NCBI GenBank assembly: GCA_018715885.1
Contig: DVKT01000001.1
Location: 1-64,000 of the forward strand
Direction of reading: 5' to 3'
Origin: Caccoplasma intestinavium
GTDB lineage: Bacteria; Bacteroidota; Bacteroidia; Bacteroidales; UBA11471
Length of the DNA: 64,000 nt
The notes under the pieces were generated by a model. That model saw nothing but the letters and a program-made list of their open reading frames with translations, was not told the origin of the DNA and made no database searches. Numbering within the stretch: position 1 is the first letter of the stretch; the number at the start of each line of letters is the position of its first letter. Below, in pieces: positions 25,983 through 35,212 of the stretch. A program made the position numbers and the translations under genes.

Positions 25983-26047
25983 ATACAATAGCAACTATAC
26001 CGGTAATTGAATAGCTGACTGAATAAACCGTCGCCATCTTATTACTT

Positions 26048-27805
26048 TTACCTCACCAAAGCGCAATTACCGGTAAAAACGTTATATCCCATATCTATAC
26101 GTCCGGCACCGTTCTCCTCTATCAGAAAGAGATCGTTATCGGTCGTAATCGCCAATGCCCTATCACCCAAAGTTCTCACCTCATATACCGCTCCCGACGA
26201 AGACGGTAATATAAGGGTTCTATCGCTACGACTATCGAGACGGGCGCGATAGAGGCCATCAGACGCAGACGAGTAAATATAAGTTTCTGCATAAGGGAAA
26301 TAGCTTTTCGATGCCATATAGTACTCGTCATACACTTCGCACTCTTCATGTAAAATTTCTCCATTGGGAGCCCAATAGTAATAACGTCCTTTTCCCGAAA
26401 TATACACGTTGTCGGCCGTGCGGGTAACAACGATATTACTGCTGTCGAAGAAGTCGAAATACTGATGGTGCGTAAGCCACCTATAAGAACCGCCCGACCC
26501 CGATAACATTTCGCTTTGGATATAACCGCGTCCGGTACGGCGCAGTGTACAAAGCGAGCCTTGCGGAGAAACAAATACAGAAGGAGTTCCTACAAAATCT
26601 ATCGACGGTGTCCCGCTATTCGGCAAAATGGAACAAGATGTACGGCCGTCTATAAGAGAAGATTCGCTCAGAACGACAAGATCGCCATAGACCTGCCAAG
26701 AGAACTCATTGCTATTAGAGGCACCGATATGGCCGTCATGCACCTGCTCCACATCGGCGATCTGTCTTACAATCCACTCATAATCGTCCTCTTCGATAGG
26801 CTGAGGTATAGATGTCAGCATTTCTTCATCTATTTTTACCCGATAAATCGCAGCATCGCTTATGGTTGCACCGCGCTCGGATTCGGGCATAAAATAGAAA
26901 CAGTCGGCAGCATCGCAACGGAACTGTATATCATACGGACTATTGAATGCAAACGCGTCTTCGCGATAAAGTTCCTCGAAAGACAAAATAAATCCGTTAT
27001 CCGAAACAATTACAACCGGATAAGTTACCTCTTCGGGGGTAGCGTACGCAACATACCCGTCCATTTCGGAGTATATCGTATCTATATGAGACGTATAAGT
27101 CAGATAAGCAAAGAGATACTGAGACGAAATGGTATGGAAACCATACAAGCGAGCCGACGGTAAAAACTCCTCTTTCGCATCGAAACACTTGACAGAATCG
27201 AGCGTCTGACGGGTCGTAAACTTCATACCGCTGTATTCACTCCGTTCGGGCAACATATCGACCGTTTCCAAAAGGACAAGAGCATCGGAAACATCGGTCC
27301 ATACGGGTCTCCCCGTATGGAAATCGGCCTGACCATTTTCCTGCATGGTAAATACCGAAACCCCTCTTTCGAGAACATTGGTCAATATTCCCGATGAAGG
27401 ATAATCGGATCTTACGGCATCGATCCGGACGTCATAATATCCATTAAACGATTCGGGTATTCTCACCTTGATGAAATAAGCCTCGCCTGTACCTCCGACA
27501 GCAGGAGGTACTTCGGCGCTCTCGTCCGATGCACTTCCGGCATTATTATCGGCCGGCAGATTATCGATCACCTCGATTTCCATCGGCATATTGTTGAAAA
27601 GAACTTCCGGATCGACAAGACGCACATAAGTCGTAAGTACCAATGTATCGCCTGAGAGTATCTTGTCTTCGTAATCGAAAGAAACATTTGCCATAGGAGG
27701 ATCTACAATCATCGTATCATCGTCATCTCCGTCATCACCCAATCCGAAAATATCACAAGAGACAATCATCAACGGCAAACATGCCGCAAGAAACCATTTT
27801 TTCAT
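26048..27805 (-). CDS. Large hypothetical lipoprotein
   Basis: A 585-residue protein with a signal peptide (KKWFLAACLPLMIVSC) and lipobox. An Asp-rich segment (GDDGDDDDT) directly follows the lipidated Cys, which may act as a sorting signal for surface exposure in Bacteroidetes. The rest is rich in Tyr, Ser and Asp, with repeated short strands towards the end (for example DNDLFLIEENGAGRI) that hint at a beta-propeller, without proof. I recognise no family. The Met at 27805 is chosen because the promoter lies just upstream; the open frame to 27859 is not credible. It is separate from the FtsX gene. Confidence 0.7.
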   Translation of the reverse strand: MKKWFLAACLPLMIVSCDIFGLGDDGDDDDTMIVDPPMANVSFDYEDKILSGDTLVLTTYVRLVDPEVLFNNMPMEIEVIDNLPADNNAGSASDESAEVPPAVGGTGEAYFIKVRIPESFNGYYDVRIDAVRSDYPSSGILTNVLERGVSVFTMQENGQADFHTGRPVWTDVSDALVLLETVDMLPERSEYSGMKFTTRQTLDSVKCFDAKEEFLPSARLYGFHTISSQYLFAYLTYTSHIDTIYSEMDGYVAYATPEEVTYPVVIVSDNGFILSFEELYREDAFAFNSPYDIQFRCDAADCFYFMPESERGATISDAAIYRVKIDEEMLTSIPQPIEEDDYEWIVRQIADVEQVHDGHIGASNSNEFSWQVYGDLVVLSESSLIDGRTSCSILPNSGTPSIDFVGTPSVFVSPQGSLCTLRRTGRGYIQSEMLSGSGGSYRWLTHHQYFDFFDSSNIVVTRTADNVYISGKGRYYYWAPNGEILHEECEVYDEYYMASKSYFPYAETYIYSSASDGLYRARLDSRSDRTLILPSSSGAVYEVRTLGDRALAITTDNDLFLIEENGAGRIDMGYNVFTGNCALVR

Positions 27806-27829
27806 ATAGCAAGAATTGTTGATTTTATA

Positions 27830-27860
27830 CAAAAATAGAGACAAAATATCAATAACCAAA
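27830..27860 (-). promoter_or_regulatory. Promoter of the large lipoprotein
   Basis: On the minus strand, TTTG (27857-27860) is followed after 19 nt by TATTTTTG (27830-27837), 24 nt before the Met codon. Confidence 0.8.
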
Positions 27861-27887
27861 CATTATTATATATTTTAAAAACTCCAG

Positions 27888-29141
27888 CTAACCATCCGAA
27901 ACAGTTTGCCCCTGCGAAAGCCACCTTTTACGCAAATACCTTACCGGGAACCATGAAGCAACAACACCGAGAAGAACGACCACAAGCAATACAATCAATG
28001 CGTCGCTCCACAGAAACCGCACCGGATAAGCATCGACGACAAAAGTCCCGGGAACACCTCCCATACTCAGCAATCCGAATGTCTGTTGCAACCAGCACAG
28101 CAGAATACCCAATATCAATCCGCCCCCGGCTCCGATAGCAGAAATAAGCCAGCCTTCGACAAAAAATATGCGGGATATGAGCGCATCGTCGGCGCCCAGA
28201 TTATGCAACGTGCGTATATCGCCCTGCTTATCGATGATAAGCATCGAAAGCGAACCGATGACGTTGAAAGTCGCTATCAAAAGAATAAAAAGCAAGATAA
28301 GAAACGTAATCCATTTTTCTATCTGCATCATATTATAGGCCGAAGCCTGCTGCTGCAAACGGTCGCTAACCCGATAGCTCCCGCCCAAATGGTTTTGCAG
28401 ACGAGTAAGAAAAGCCGACTCGTCGACACCGTCCATCAAACGCAGTTCAAGTGCAGTGGCCTCGGTTGTGTAATCATAAAGCTCCCTCACGAGCGACAGA
28501 GGAGCAATCACCCACGTCTCATCGTACTCTTGCTGATTGACGGCAAAGACAGCCGAAGCATACACCTCTTTTTCTCGGAACGAAGCAGAAGGATTGGCCA
28601 TATTGACACGGATCTTGCGTTTAGGGGCATAAAGCCTCAACGGGCGAGAAAAAAAAGCACCCATTTCGAGCCTCATCGCAACTCCCGCCCCCAATCCCAC
28701 ATAATAACCGGTCGTATCGGAAAACAGGAATTGACCTTCGAGTAAGGTTTCATCGAGTTGCGTATTCACATCGGCATAAGTATTACCCACACCTTTCAGG
28801 AAAACAGGCATCTGATTATTCCCGAAAACAGCAAGAGCATTCTCCTCCACAACAGGTGCAAGAGCAGCTATTTCATCGGTCCACTCATACAAGGCAGCTA
28901 TTTCGGGAGCGGCCATATCGATTGTCTTACCCTGCACGGGTAGAATTTTCACGGGAGGGTCGAGGCGGGAACAGAGAGAGAGAACTACTTCCTGAAAACC
29001 GTTATATACCGACAACGTACATATTATAGCCATCGTTGTTACGGCAACCCCCAAGACCGAAACCAGCGAAATGAGATTGATGGCACTGTGCGACTTACGG
29101 GAGAAAAGATATCTCACCGCAATGTTCAGCGAAAGGGGCAT
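27888..29141 (-). CDS. FtsX/LolC-type ABC transporter permease
   Basis: A 417-residue integral membrane protein with four membrane segments: one after the N-terminal RYLFSRKSHSAINLISLVSVLGV, and three towards the C-terminus (about 275-300, 325-350, 375-400). A large periplasmic domain lies between, as in LolC/E and MacB-type permeases. Bacterial LolC/E carry lipoproteins to the outer membrane; here no ATPase partner lies alongside, so the role is inferred. The start is 14 nt after the rbfA stop and they share direction, so they are probably co-transcribed. Confidence 0.88.
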   Translation of the reverse strand: MPLSLNIAVRYLFSRKSHSAINLISLVSVLGVAVTTMAIICTLSVYNGFQEVVLSLCSRLDPPVKILPVQGKTIDMAAPEIAALYEWTDEIAALAPVVEENALAVFGNNQMPVFLKGVGNTYADVNTQLDETLLEGQFLFSDTTGYYVGLGAGVAMRLEMGAFFSRPLRLYAPKRKIRVNMANPSASFREKEVYASAVFAVNQQEYDETWVIAPLSLVRELYDYTTEATALELRLMDGVDESAFLTRLQNHLGGSYRVSDRLQQQASAYNMMQIEKWITFLILLFILLIATFNVIGSLSMLIIDKQGDIRTLHNLGADDALISRIFFVEGWLISAIGAGGGLILGILLCWLQQTFGLLSMGGVPGTFVVDAYPVRFLWSDALIVLLVVVLLGVVASWFPVRYLRKRWLSQGQTVSDG

Positions 29142-29155
29142 AAGCGGTTACGGAA

Positions 29156-29491
29156 TTATTTATGAAGGAGTGTATCGATATTCTCGATATAATCGAGTGA
29201 ATCATCGAGGAAAAACATCAGCTCAGGCGTCTTACGCAACTGGTAACGCACACGGCTCGCCAACTCATACCGTATAGTCTTGGCATTATCGCGAATCGAT
29301 TCGAGCATATCGGCCGCTTTTTCCGACGGGAATATGCTTAGATAGGCTTTCGCCACACTCAAATCGGGGCTTACACGCACGACACTTACCGATACGAGAA
29401 CGCCATGCGTCTTGCTGGTTTCCTGACGGAATATCTCACTCAATTCTTTTTGAAGCAGACGACTTATCTTATTTTGGCGGGTTGTCTCCAT
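29156..29491 (-). CDS. rbfA: Ribosome-binding factor A
   Basis: RbfA binds free 30S subunits and helps the 5' helix of 16S rRNA mature. The 111 residues start with RQNKISRLLQKELSEIFRQE, the classic N-terminus, followed by VSVVRVSPDLSVAKAYLSIFP and a KH-like region ending RKTPELMFFLDDSLDYIENIDTLL. It lies upstream of the FtsX-like permease, and the spacing to the methyltransferase gene (54 nt) is compatible with one transcript. Confidence 0.95.
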   Translation of the reverse strand: METTRQNKISRLLQKELSEIFRQETSKTHGVLVSVSVVRVSPDLSVAKAYLSIFPSEKAADMLESIRDNAKTIRYELASRVRYQLRKTPELMFFLDDSLDYIENIDTLLHK

Positions 29492-29545
29492 AAATCGTAT
29501 TTTTTAGAGGGTTTCGGTTCGAAGATACGTTTTCTTCCTGAGAAA

Positions 29546-30199
29546 TCAAAACCGGGACGGAGATTGTTTTTTCCAAATCAACGTCAATCCGTCCCGTAAA
29601 GGCAAAATGACTTTCTCGACCCGTGTATCGGTCGCAATCTTATCGTTGAATGCCATAACGGCACGAGTCTGCGTATCGTGAGAATGTCCGTCGCAGACCT
29701 TGTGATCCCACAATGTATTGTCGGCAAGTATCATACCGCCGGGGACAACCCGGTCGAATACCATATCGTAATAATCGGAATAACGCCGCTTGTCGGCATC
29801 GATATACACAAGATCGAAAGAACCTCCGAGCCGAGGCACGACATCGAAAGCATCGCCCATGTGCAGGTGTATGCGGTCGGCAAAAGGCGACAAGGCCAAA
29901 TGTTGCCTTGTGAAATCTTCTATCTCATCGTCTATCTCCACGGTATGCAACTCCGCATCGGCCGGCATTCCTTCGGCCAGACACAGCGTAGAATACCCTG
30001 TAAACGTTCCTATTTCGAGAATACGCCGAGGACATTGCATACGACATATCATTTTGAGAATACGTCCCTGTAAATGTCCCGACATCATACGGGGACGCAA
30101 CGAATGGATATGGGTATCGCGACTCAATCGCGCGAGCAATTCTCCTTCACCGTCGATATGCGAGAGAATGTATTCGTCGAGAGCCTCTTCTGCCGTCAT
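29546..30199 (-). CDS. SAM-dependent O-methyltransferase (catechol/caffeoyl-CoA type)
   Basis: A 217-residue class I methyltransferase. Motif I is ILEIGTFTGYSTLCLAEGMP; VEIDDEIEDFTRQHL and the metal-binding region LVYIDADKRRYSDYYD and ADNTLW are characteristic of the metal-dependent O-methyltransferase family. Its natural substrate in this lineage is not known. The gene begins 3 nt after the pyruvate kinase stop, so the two are likely translated from the same transcript. Confidence 0.9.
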   Translation of the reverse strand: MTAEEALDEYILSHIDGEGELLARLSRDTHIHSLRPRMMSGHLQGRILKMICRMQCPRRILEIGTFTGYSTLCLAEGMPADAELHTVEIDDEIEDFTRQHLALSPFADRIHLHMGDAFDVVPRLGGSFDLVYIDADKRRYSDYYDMVFDRVVPGGMILADNTLWDHKVCDGHSHDTQTRAVMAFNDKIATDTRVEKVILPLRDGLTLIWKKQSPSRF

Positions 30200-30202
30200 T
30201 TT

Positions 30203-31672
30203 TTAATGCACGTCTTCGAGATTGGGCAGGATATAGCGATCGTAACCTTTCAATACCAGACCGGCTTTATTGATTTCGAGGAACGAACTTCCCGATCCCT
30301 CACCGAAAGCTCCGCCGATATAGGCTATAAGATCTTCGTTGGTAATCATACCGTTCTCGACCAATGAAGAAAGCCCGTGGAAAAGATATTCGCGCGAGGT
30401 CGACATTTCATGCTGATAAAAAGCAATGACACCGTAAGAGAGGGCCAACTGACGCATCGTACGCTCGCTATAACAAATCGCCAAAATGGGGTTTTCTCCC
30501 CGGTATGCCGCCAGATTACGGGCGGTACGGCCGGTAAAACTATCGGTTACGATAGCCTTTACACCCAAAACTTTTGCCGACTCTACCGCATGTTTGGACA
30601 AGAACGACGTGGTGTCGATGACTTCACCTTCGACATTCACCTGTATATCGTTGTCCGACAATTTCGTCAGTTCGGCCTCTTTTGCAATACGCGACATCGT
30701 GGCAATAGCTTCTACCGGATATTTTCCGTAGGCCGTTTCGCCGCTCAACATAAGCGCATCGGTACGATAATAAATAGCATTGGCGATGTCGGTAACCTCG
30801 GCCCGCGTGGGTCGGGGATTCTTTATCATCGAGTGGAGCATCTGCGTAGCGACGATCACCGGCTTTTTGGCTTGTACGCACTTCTTGATGAGACGACGCT
30901 GTATACCGGGAATCTTCTCCTGAGGTACTTCGATTCCGAGGTCTCCGCGGGCAATCATCACACCGTATGCAACTTCGAGAATCTCATCGATATTATCGAC
31001 ACCTTCCTGATTTTCGATTTTAGCAATGATTTTTATCTTGCTGTTATGAGCATCGAGAATTTCCTGTATAGCCAAAACATCTTGGCGGTTACGCACAAAC
31101 GAATGTGCGATAAAGTCGATATCCTTATCGATGGCATAAAGAATATTACGACGGTCTTTCTCGGTAAGGGCCGGCAGATTGATACGCACACCCGGTACAT
31201 TCACGCTCTTTCTCGATCCCAACTCACCGGCATTCTGCGCTACGCACAACAAGTAATCGTCGTGTTTTTCGAGTACACGGAACTCCAATTCACCGTCGTC
31301 GATGAGCACGACGCTGTCCACCGAAAGGTCTTTGGCAAAATCGACATACGACACATTGATTGCGTCGTGCGTGGTAAAGGCATCGGGATTTCCTGCCATA
31401 CGCACGATGTCGCCGGCAGTAAACGTGATGCTTCCGTCGTTTTCGATAAAGGTGGTTCTCACTTCGGGGCCTTTCGTATCCATGAGAATAGCGATCGTAT
31501 TGGAAACGGCCCTCACGTTATTTATGATACGATCGAAGCCTTCGGCATTGAGGTGGGCCGAGTTCATTCGCACCACATTCATACCGTTTTCGTAAAGCGC
31601 GCGCACGAAATCTATTTCGCAACGTTTATCCGAAACCGTAGCAACAATCTTGGTTTGTTTTGATGTCATCAT
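30203..31672 (-). CDS. pyk: Pyruvate kinase
   Basis: It transfers phosphate from phosphoenolpyruvate to ADP, the final step of glycolysis. The 489 residues carry MNSAHLNAEG and MDTKGPEVRT near the N-terminus, the active-site Lys with metal ligand Glu (KIIAKIENQEG), ARGDLGIEVP, and ATQMLHSMIKNPRPTRAEV. The C-terminal domain ends with an IAYIGGAFGEGSGSSFLEI-like stretch. Two adjacent Met codons (31672, 31669) could start it. It lies 13 nt downstream of aroQ, an unusual but consistent neighbour. Confidence 0.97.
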   Translation of the reverse strand: MMTSKQTKIVATVSDKRCEIDFVRALYENGMNVVRMNSAHLNAEGFDRIINNVRAVSNTIAILMDTKGPEVRTTFIENDGSITFTAGDIVRMAGNPDAFTTHDAINVSYVDFAKDLSVDSVVLIDDGELEFRVLEKHDDYLLCVAQNAGELGSRKSVNVPGVRINLPALTEKDRRNILYAIDKDIDFIAHSFVRNRQDVLAIQEILDAHNSKIKIIAKIENQEGVDNIDEILEVAYGVMIARGDLGIEVPQEKIPGIQRRLIKKCVQAKKPVIVATQMLHSMIKNPRPTRAEVTDIANAIYYRTDALMLSGETAYGKYPVEAIATMSRIAKEAELTKLSDNDIQVNVEGEVIDTTSFLSKHAVESAKVLGVKAIVTDSFTGRTARNLAAYRGENPILAICYSERTMRQLALSYGVIAFYQHEMSTSREYLFHGLSSLVENGMITNEDLIAYIGGAFGEGSGSSFLEINKAGLVLKGYDRYILPNLEDVH

Positions 31673-31685
31673 ATATAGGATAGGT

Positions 31686-32117
31686 TTACTTTTTCTTTTC
31701 TTCTTCGATAAGAGCCTCTACTGCCAATCTATACGAGTCGAGGCCGAAACCGATGACCGAACCGCGACATGCGGCAGCTATCATCGAAACATGACGATAC
31801 GGTTCCCGGGCGTGAATATTGGAAATATGCACCTCGACCACCGGAGCGGGAACAGCCCGGATAGCATCGGAAAGAGCAATGGACGTATGGGTATAAGCAC
31901 CGGCATTGAGAACGATACCGACCGGAGAAAATCCGCACTCATGGATTTTGTTTATCAACTCGCCCTCGACATTAGACTGGTAATAATGTATCGTATGGAG
32001 AGGATAGCGGGAACGCAACTCTTCGAGATAGCTTTCGAACGAAGCGTCTCCGTAAACGCTTTTTTCACGTTTTCCCAACAAATTCAAGTTCGGGCCGTTA
32101 ATAATCCATATATCCAT
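31686..32117 (-). CDS. aroQ: 3-dehydroquinate dehydratase, type II
   Basis: It dehydrates 3-dehydroquinate in the shikimate pathway by the dodecameric type II mechanism. The 143 residues show GPNLNLLGKREKSVYGD with the catalytic Arg and Tyr, NAGAYTHTSIALSDA, and EVHISNIHAREPYRH with catalytic His. It is the first gene of the run aroQ-pyk-OMT. Its promoter (32195-32202) overlaps the start region of the divergent xerD, whose 5' leader runs antisense to that of aroQ for about 50 nt. Confidence 0.96.
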   Translation of the reverse strand: MDIWIINGPNLNLLGKREKSVYGDASFESYLEELRSRYPLHTIHYYQSNVEGELINKIHECGFSPVGIVLNAGAYTHTSIALSDAIRAVPAPVVEVHISNIHAREPYRHVSMIAAACRGSVIGFGLDSYRLAVEALIEEEKKK

Positions 32118-32133
32118 AAGTCAAAAGATTTCG

Positions 32134-32202
32134 TATCTTTGTCATTACCGAAAACTCCGGTCAAGAGAAAAAATCGGTCAAACAAAATTTTCGGCAAAAG
32201 TA
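32134..32202. promoter_or_regulatory. Overlapping divergent promoters for aroQ and xerD
   Basis: TATCTTTG on the plus strand (32134-32141) points towards xerD, and TACTTTTG on the minus strand (32195-32202) points towards aroQ. The boxes face each other, so the two 5' leaders are complementary over roughly 45 nt. Confidence 0.6.
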
Positions 32203-32235
32203 CAAAAAGATTACGAAATATATCGCAATAAAATA

Positions 32236-33150
32236 ATGATTGTTAGCAATTCGGAGTTGTTAAAATCTTTCTCGCGTTATCTCAAACTCGAAAAGGGGGC
32301 ATCGGACAATACCATAGACGGGTATCTGCACGACGTCGTCAAACTGTTCCAATATGTATCCCCTGAATCAAAGCCCACCATCGACCAACTCGTCGATGCA
32401 GACATTACGCAATTTATCTGTCAATTACAAGACATCGGCATACAACCCCGGTCGCAGGCCCGCATCTTATCGGGACTGAACTCGTTCTATTCGTTCCTGC
32501 GCCTCGAAGGGTTTACCGAAGAGAACCCGATGGAACTGATAGAAGGGCCCAAATTGGGACGCAAACTCCCCGAGGTGCTTACCGTCGAAGAAATCGATTC
32601 GCTCATCGACTCATTCGATATGTCCCTGCCCGAGAGCCAACGCAACCGGGCTATCATAGAAACGATGTACGATTGCGGCCTGCGGGTATCGGAACTCGTA
32701 GGGTTGCGTATCTCCCAGATATATTTTAAAGACGAATATATCATCGTCGAGGGCAAAGGCAGCAAACAACGCCTTATACCCATCTCGCAAAACGCCTTGC
32801 ACGAAATAAAACTTTATCAAAAAGACCGATGCCACATCACCCCCCAGAAAGGCGATGAAGACATTCTCTTTCTCAACCGTCGGGGAGGACGGCTGAGCCG
32901 GGTCATGATATTCTACATTATCAAAAAACAGTGCGAAACCTGCGGCATTCAAAAAAACATCAGCCCCCACACTTTGCGCCACAGCTTCGCCACCCACTTG
33001 CTCGAAGGCGGAGCCAACCTGCGGGCTATACAGCAAATGCTGGGACACGAAAGCATCACTACCACCGAGATATATGTACATCTCGACAACGCACTCCTGC
33101 GCAGCGAAATACTTACCCATCACCCACGCAACAATAAAAAAGCGAAATAA
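32236..33150 (+). CDS. xerD: Site-specific tyrosine recombinase XerD
   Basis: XerD, with XerC, resolves chromosome dimers at dif. The 304-residue protein has an N-terminal SAM-like DNA-binding domain (FSRYLKLEKGASDNTIDGYL) and the catalytic domain with the first Arg in YDCGLRVSELVGLRI. The C-terminal box HTLRHSFATHLLEGGAN supplies His-x-x-Arg, followed by the second His in QQMLGHESITTTEIYVH and the nucleophile Tyr. The Met at 32236 fits the fold. It ends 15 nt before the convergent glycosyltransferase gene. Confidence 0.95.
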   Translation: MIVSNSELLKSFSRYLKLEKGASDNTIDGYLHDVVKLFQYVSPESKPTIDQLVDADITQFICQLQDIGIQPRSQARILSGLNSFYSFLRLEGFTEENPMELIEGPKLGRKLPEVLTVEEIDSLIDSFDMSLPESQRNRAIIETMYDCGLRVSELVGLRISQIYFKDEYIIVEGKGSKQRLIPISQNALHEIKLYQKDRCHITPQKGDEDILFLNRRGGRLSRVMIFYIIKKQCETCGIQKNISPHTLRHSFATHLLEGGANLRAIQQMLGHESITTTEIYVHLDNALLRSEILTHHPRNNKKAK

Positions 33151-33165
33151 TCCTGTGAAAGAGTT

Positions 33166-34062
33166 TTAAAGACGGCCGTCCCTTTTCCAACGCTTGTGAT
33201 AACGCCGTTCTTGATAGCGCATTTCCCACGCTTTGATCCCGCCGTACTTCGCACAATAGGCATCGCAGAGTTGCCCTATGACTTCCCATGAGCATTTCCC
33301 TCGTCCCTTCATCATATTTTTGATAAAACGGAACTCCACACGTCGGACATATTCTTTCATCTCTCCCGTCGGCCGGCAATCGGCCACATAAAGAGGCAAC
33401 TTCTCTGCCCACTTCCCGTTATAATCCCGGGTTGCCTCAAACCATGTCGACGTATAAAATCCTTCGGAAAAATGCTCGACAATAGCCGTATGGCAGACAT
33501 AATTGACATATCCGGCCGCAAATACGGCCGTAGAAAAATCGAGGTCATATAGATGAAATCCCGGAAATTTCTGTTCATCGAAACGAATTTCGCTCCACAC
33601 CTTGCGGGAAACAAACAGGCACATGCCATCTAAAACGACCACCGGAGAGAATTCTGAGCAATCGGGGTTTTCAAATGTACCAACATACCACCTCCCATTT
33701 AAATGCTGTATATAATTCGACCGCCAAGTACCTTCGGTCGCCAACCCGATACCATAAAAGCCTTCTGTCCTTAACTTCGAACCAGCAAACCCGATCGTTC
33801 CGCAATCGGGCTCGGACAACTTCCGGACAATTTTCTCCCCCCATCCGATCGTATCGAATTGCACGTCCTCATGTAAAAAACAAAGGAAATCGTACCGGCT
33901 CTTTTCCGCACATGAATTATAGACTTTACAGATTCCATAACCCGACGTACGGTTATCAAAAACGATCACTTCGTACTCCACTCGACCTATCGTAGCAGCG
34001 ATATTTTGCTTCAACTTCTCCGCCGCATCAGGGTTTATCGAACATACAATTATCGAAATCAT
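33166..34062 (-). CDS. Glycosyltransferase, GT2-like (StrF / Glyco_tranf_2_5 type)
   Basis: A soluble 298-residue transferase with a nucleotide-sugar-binding N-terminus (ISIIVCSINPDAAEKLKQN) and a segment with HEDV (FLCFLHEDVQFDTIGWGE), typical of the Glyco_tranf_2_5 family. The acceptor domain then carries GTFENPDCSEFSPVVVLDG. The frame is open to 34569, but the Met at 34062 is used because a promoter (34089-34096) lies just upstream and the family homology begins there. It is divergent from a second GT2 gene. Confidence 0.8.
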   Translation of the reverse strand: MISIIVCSINPDAAEKLKQNIAATIGRVEYEVIVFDNRTSGYGICKVYNSCAEKSRYDFLCFLHEDVQFDTIGWGEKIVRKLSEPDCGTIGFAGSKLRTEGFYGIGLATEGTWRSNYIQHLNGRWYVGTFENPDCSEFSPVVVLDGMCLFVSRKVWSEIRFDEQKFPGFHLYDLDFSTAVFAAGYVNYVCHTAIVEHFSEGFYTSTWFEATRDYNGKWAEKLPLYVADCRPTGEMKEYVRRVEFRFIKNMMKGRGKCSWEVIGQLCDAYCAKYGGIKAWEMRYQERRYHKRWKRDGRL

Positions 34063-34088
34063 ACCTTTTCTTTGATTATCAAGGGCGG

Positions 34089-34148
34089 CAAAGATACGAA
34101 CAAAAAACAGAGAAAGGAATCCCGGGCACACAATCTTTTGTATCTTTG
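34089..34148. promoter_or_regulatory. Divergent promoters between two glycosyltransferase genes
   Basis: TATCTTTG occurs on the minus strand (34089-34096) for the gene to the left and on the plus strand (34141-34148) for the gene to the right. Confidence 0.65.
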
Positions 34149-34176
34149 CGGTGAAATCTTTTTTAACAGATTCGAT

Positions 34177-35139
34177 ATGAATGTTTCGGTAATCATTCCC
34201 AACTATTGTCATGCCCGGTTTTTGAATCAGCGCATAGATTCGGTACTGAACCAAACTTACAGTGACTATGAAGTCATCATTCTCGACGATTGTTCGACCG
34301 ACAACAGCCGGGAAATTATCGAATCTTATCGAAACCACCCCAAAATATCCCACATCGTCTATAACGAGAAAAACAGCGGCTCGACTTTTATACAATGGGA
34401 AAAAGGTTTTGAACTGGCCCGGGGAGAATACATCTGGATTGCCGAAAGCGACGACGTCGCCCGATCTACCTTTCTCGAAGAATGTATGAATGCGTTCTCG
34501 TCCTATTCCGATGTATCCATCGTTTTTTCCGATTGTCTTTTTGTCGACGAAAACACACGGGACATGCACGAGACGAAATTACAGCTTACTTATCGCCTGT
34601 CCGATAAAAAACAGGACTCTCCCTACACGATGTACAACGGTCGTTTTTTTATCGACCACCGCATGTTCTACCAGAATTATATCATGAACGCCAGCATGGT
34701 GGTATTCCGAAAAAACAGCCGACACCCCGACAAAGCATACATGAATTATCGTTACGTGGGAGACTGGCTTTTCTGGGTAGGTATCCTGCTCAACGGGAAC
34801 ACGGTATATATCGACAAACAACTCAACCTTTTCCGTCAACATGCGGGAAATACCACCGCAACGTCGTTTTCTTCGGGAAATAACTACAAGGAAATGGGTC
34901 GCCTGATGACCGACATCTGCCGCATCGTACAACCGCCGACAGGATTCAAACCATATCTGTACGGTTATTTTTTCGTACATCTGCGCCGACATTTCAAAAA
35001 AATGAAATACAACCCATTCATCGTAAAAGAAATTTTCGATGAATGGGCCAGAAACGAAAATCGGACTTTCTCCATTATATGGTATCGTATCGCCAAATGG
35101 CTATGCCTTTATAAAGACAAGAGACCATTCCGTCCTTAG
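34177..35139 (+). CDS. Glycosyltransferase family 2
   Basis: A 320-residue inverting transferase with the GT-A fold. The N-terminal VSVIIPNYCHARFLNQRIDS and the EVIILDDCSTDNS stretch form the nucleotide-binding site. The DxD-like metal site lies in YIWIAESDDVAR, and a longer C-terminal domain has a few hydrophobic helices. The Met at 34177 follows the promoter by 28 nt; the long upstream frame extends over the promoter. It is the first gene of a rightward pair with the DUF5672 gene, 73 nt apart. The sugar is unknown. Confidence 0.88.
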   Translation: MNVSVIIPNYCHARFLNQRIDSVLNQTYSDYEVIILDDCSTDNSREIIESYRNHPKISHIVYNEKNSGSTFIQWEKGFELARGEYIWIAESDDVARSTFLEECMNAFSSYSDVSIVFSDCLFVDENTRDMHETKLQLTYRLSDKKQDSPYTMYNGRFFIDHRMFYQNYIMNASMVVFRKNSRHPDKAYMNYRYVGDWLFWVGILLNGNTVYIDKQLNLFRQHAGNTTATSFSSGNNYKEMGRLMTDICRIVQPPTGFKPYLYGYFFVHLRRHFKKMKYNPFIVKEIFDEWARNENRTFSIIWYRIAKWLCLYKDKRPFRP

Positions 35140-35212
35140 AAAAGGGTCTCTGTCTCATGGCTTATCAAACGACCGCATTTTATAGACTCGCAAATCGAAG
35201 GAAAGAAAACCT

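Noticed and set aside
30377..31663. A 428-codon plus-strand frame opposite pyk
   Set aside because: Pyruvate kinase on the minus strand has all family motifs; the opposite frame is long only because of codon bias.
33166..34569. The full open frame to 34569 as a longer glycosyltransferase
   Set aside because: The extra N-terminal part runs antisense over the divergent GT2 gene and its promoter; the family fold starts at the Met at 34062.
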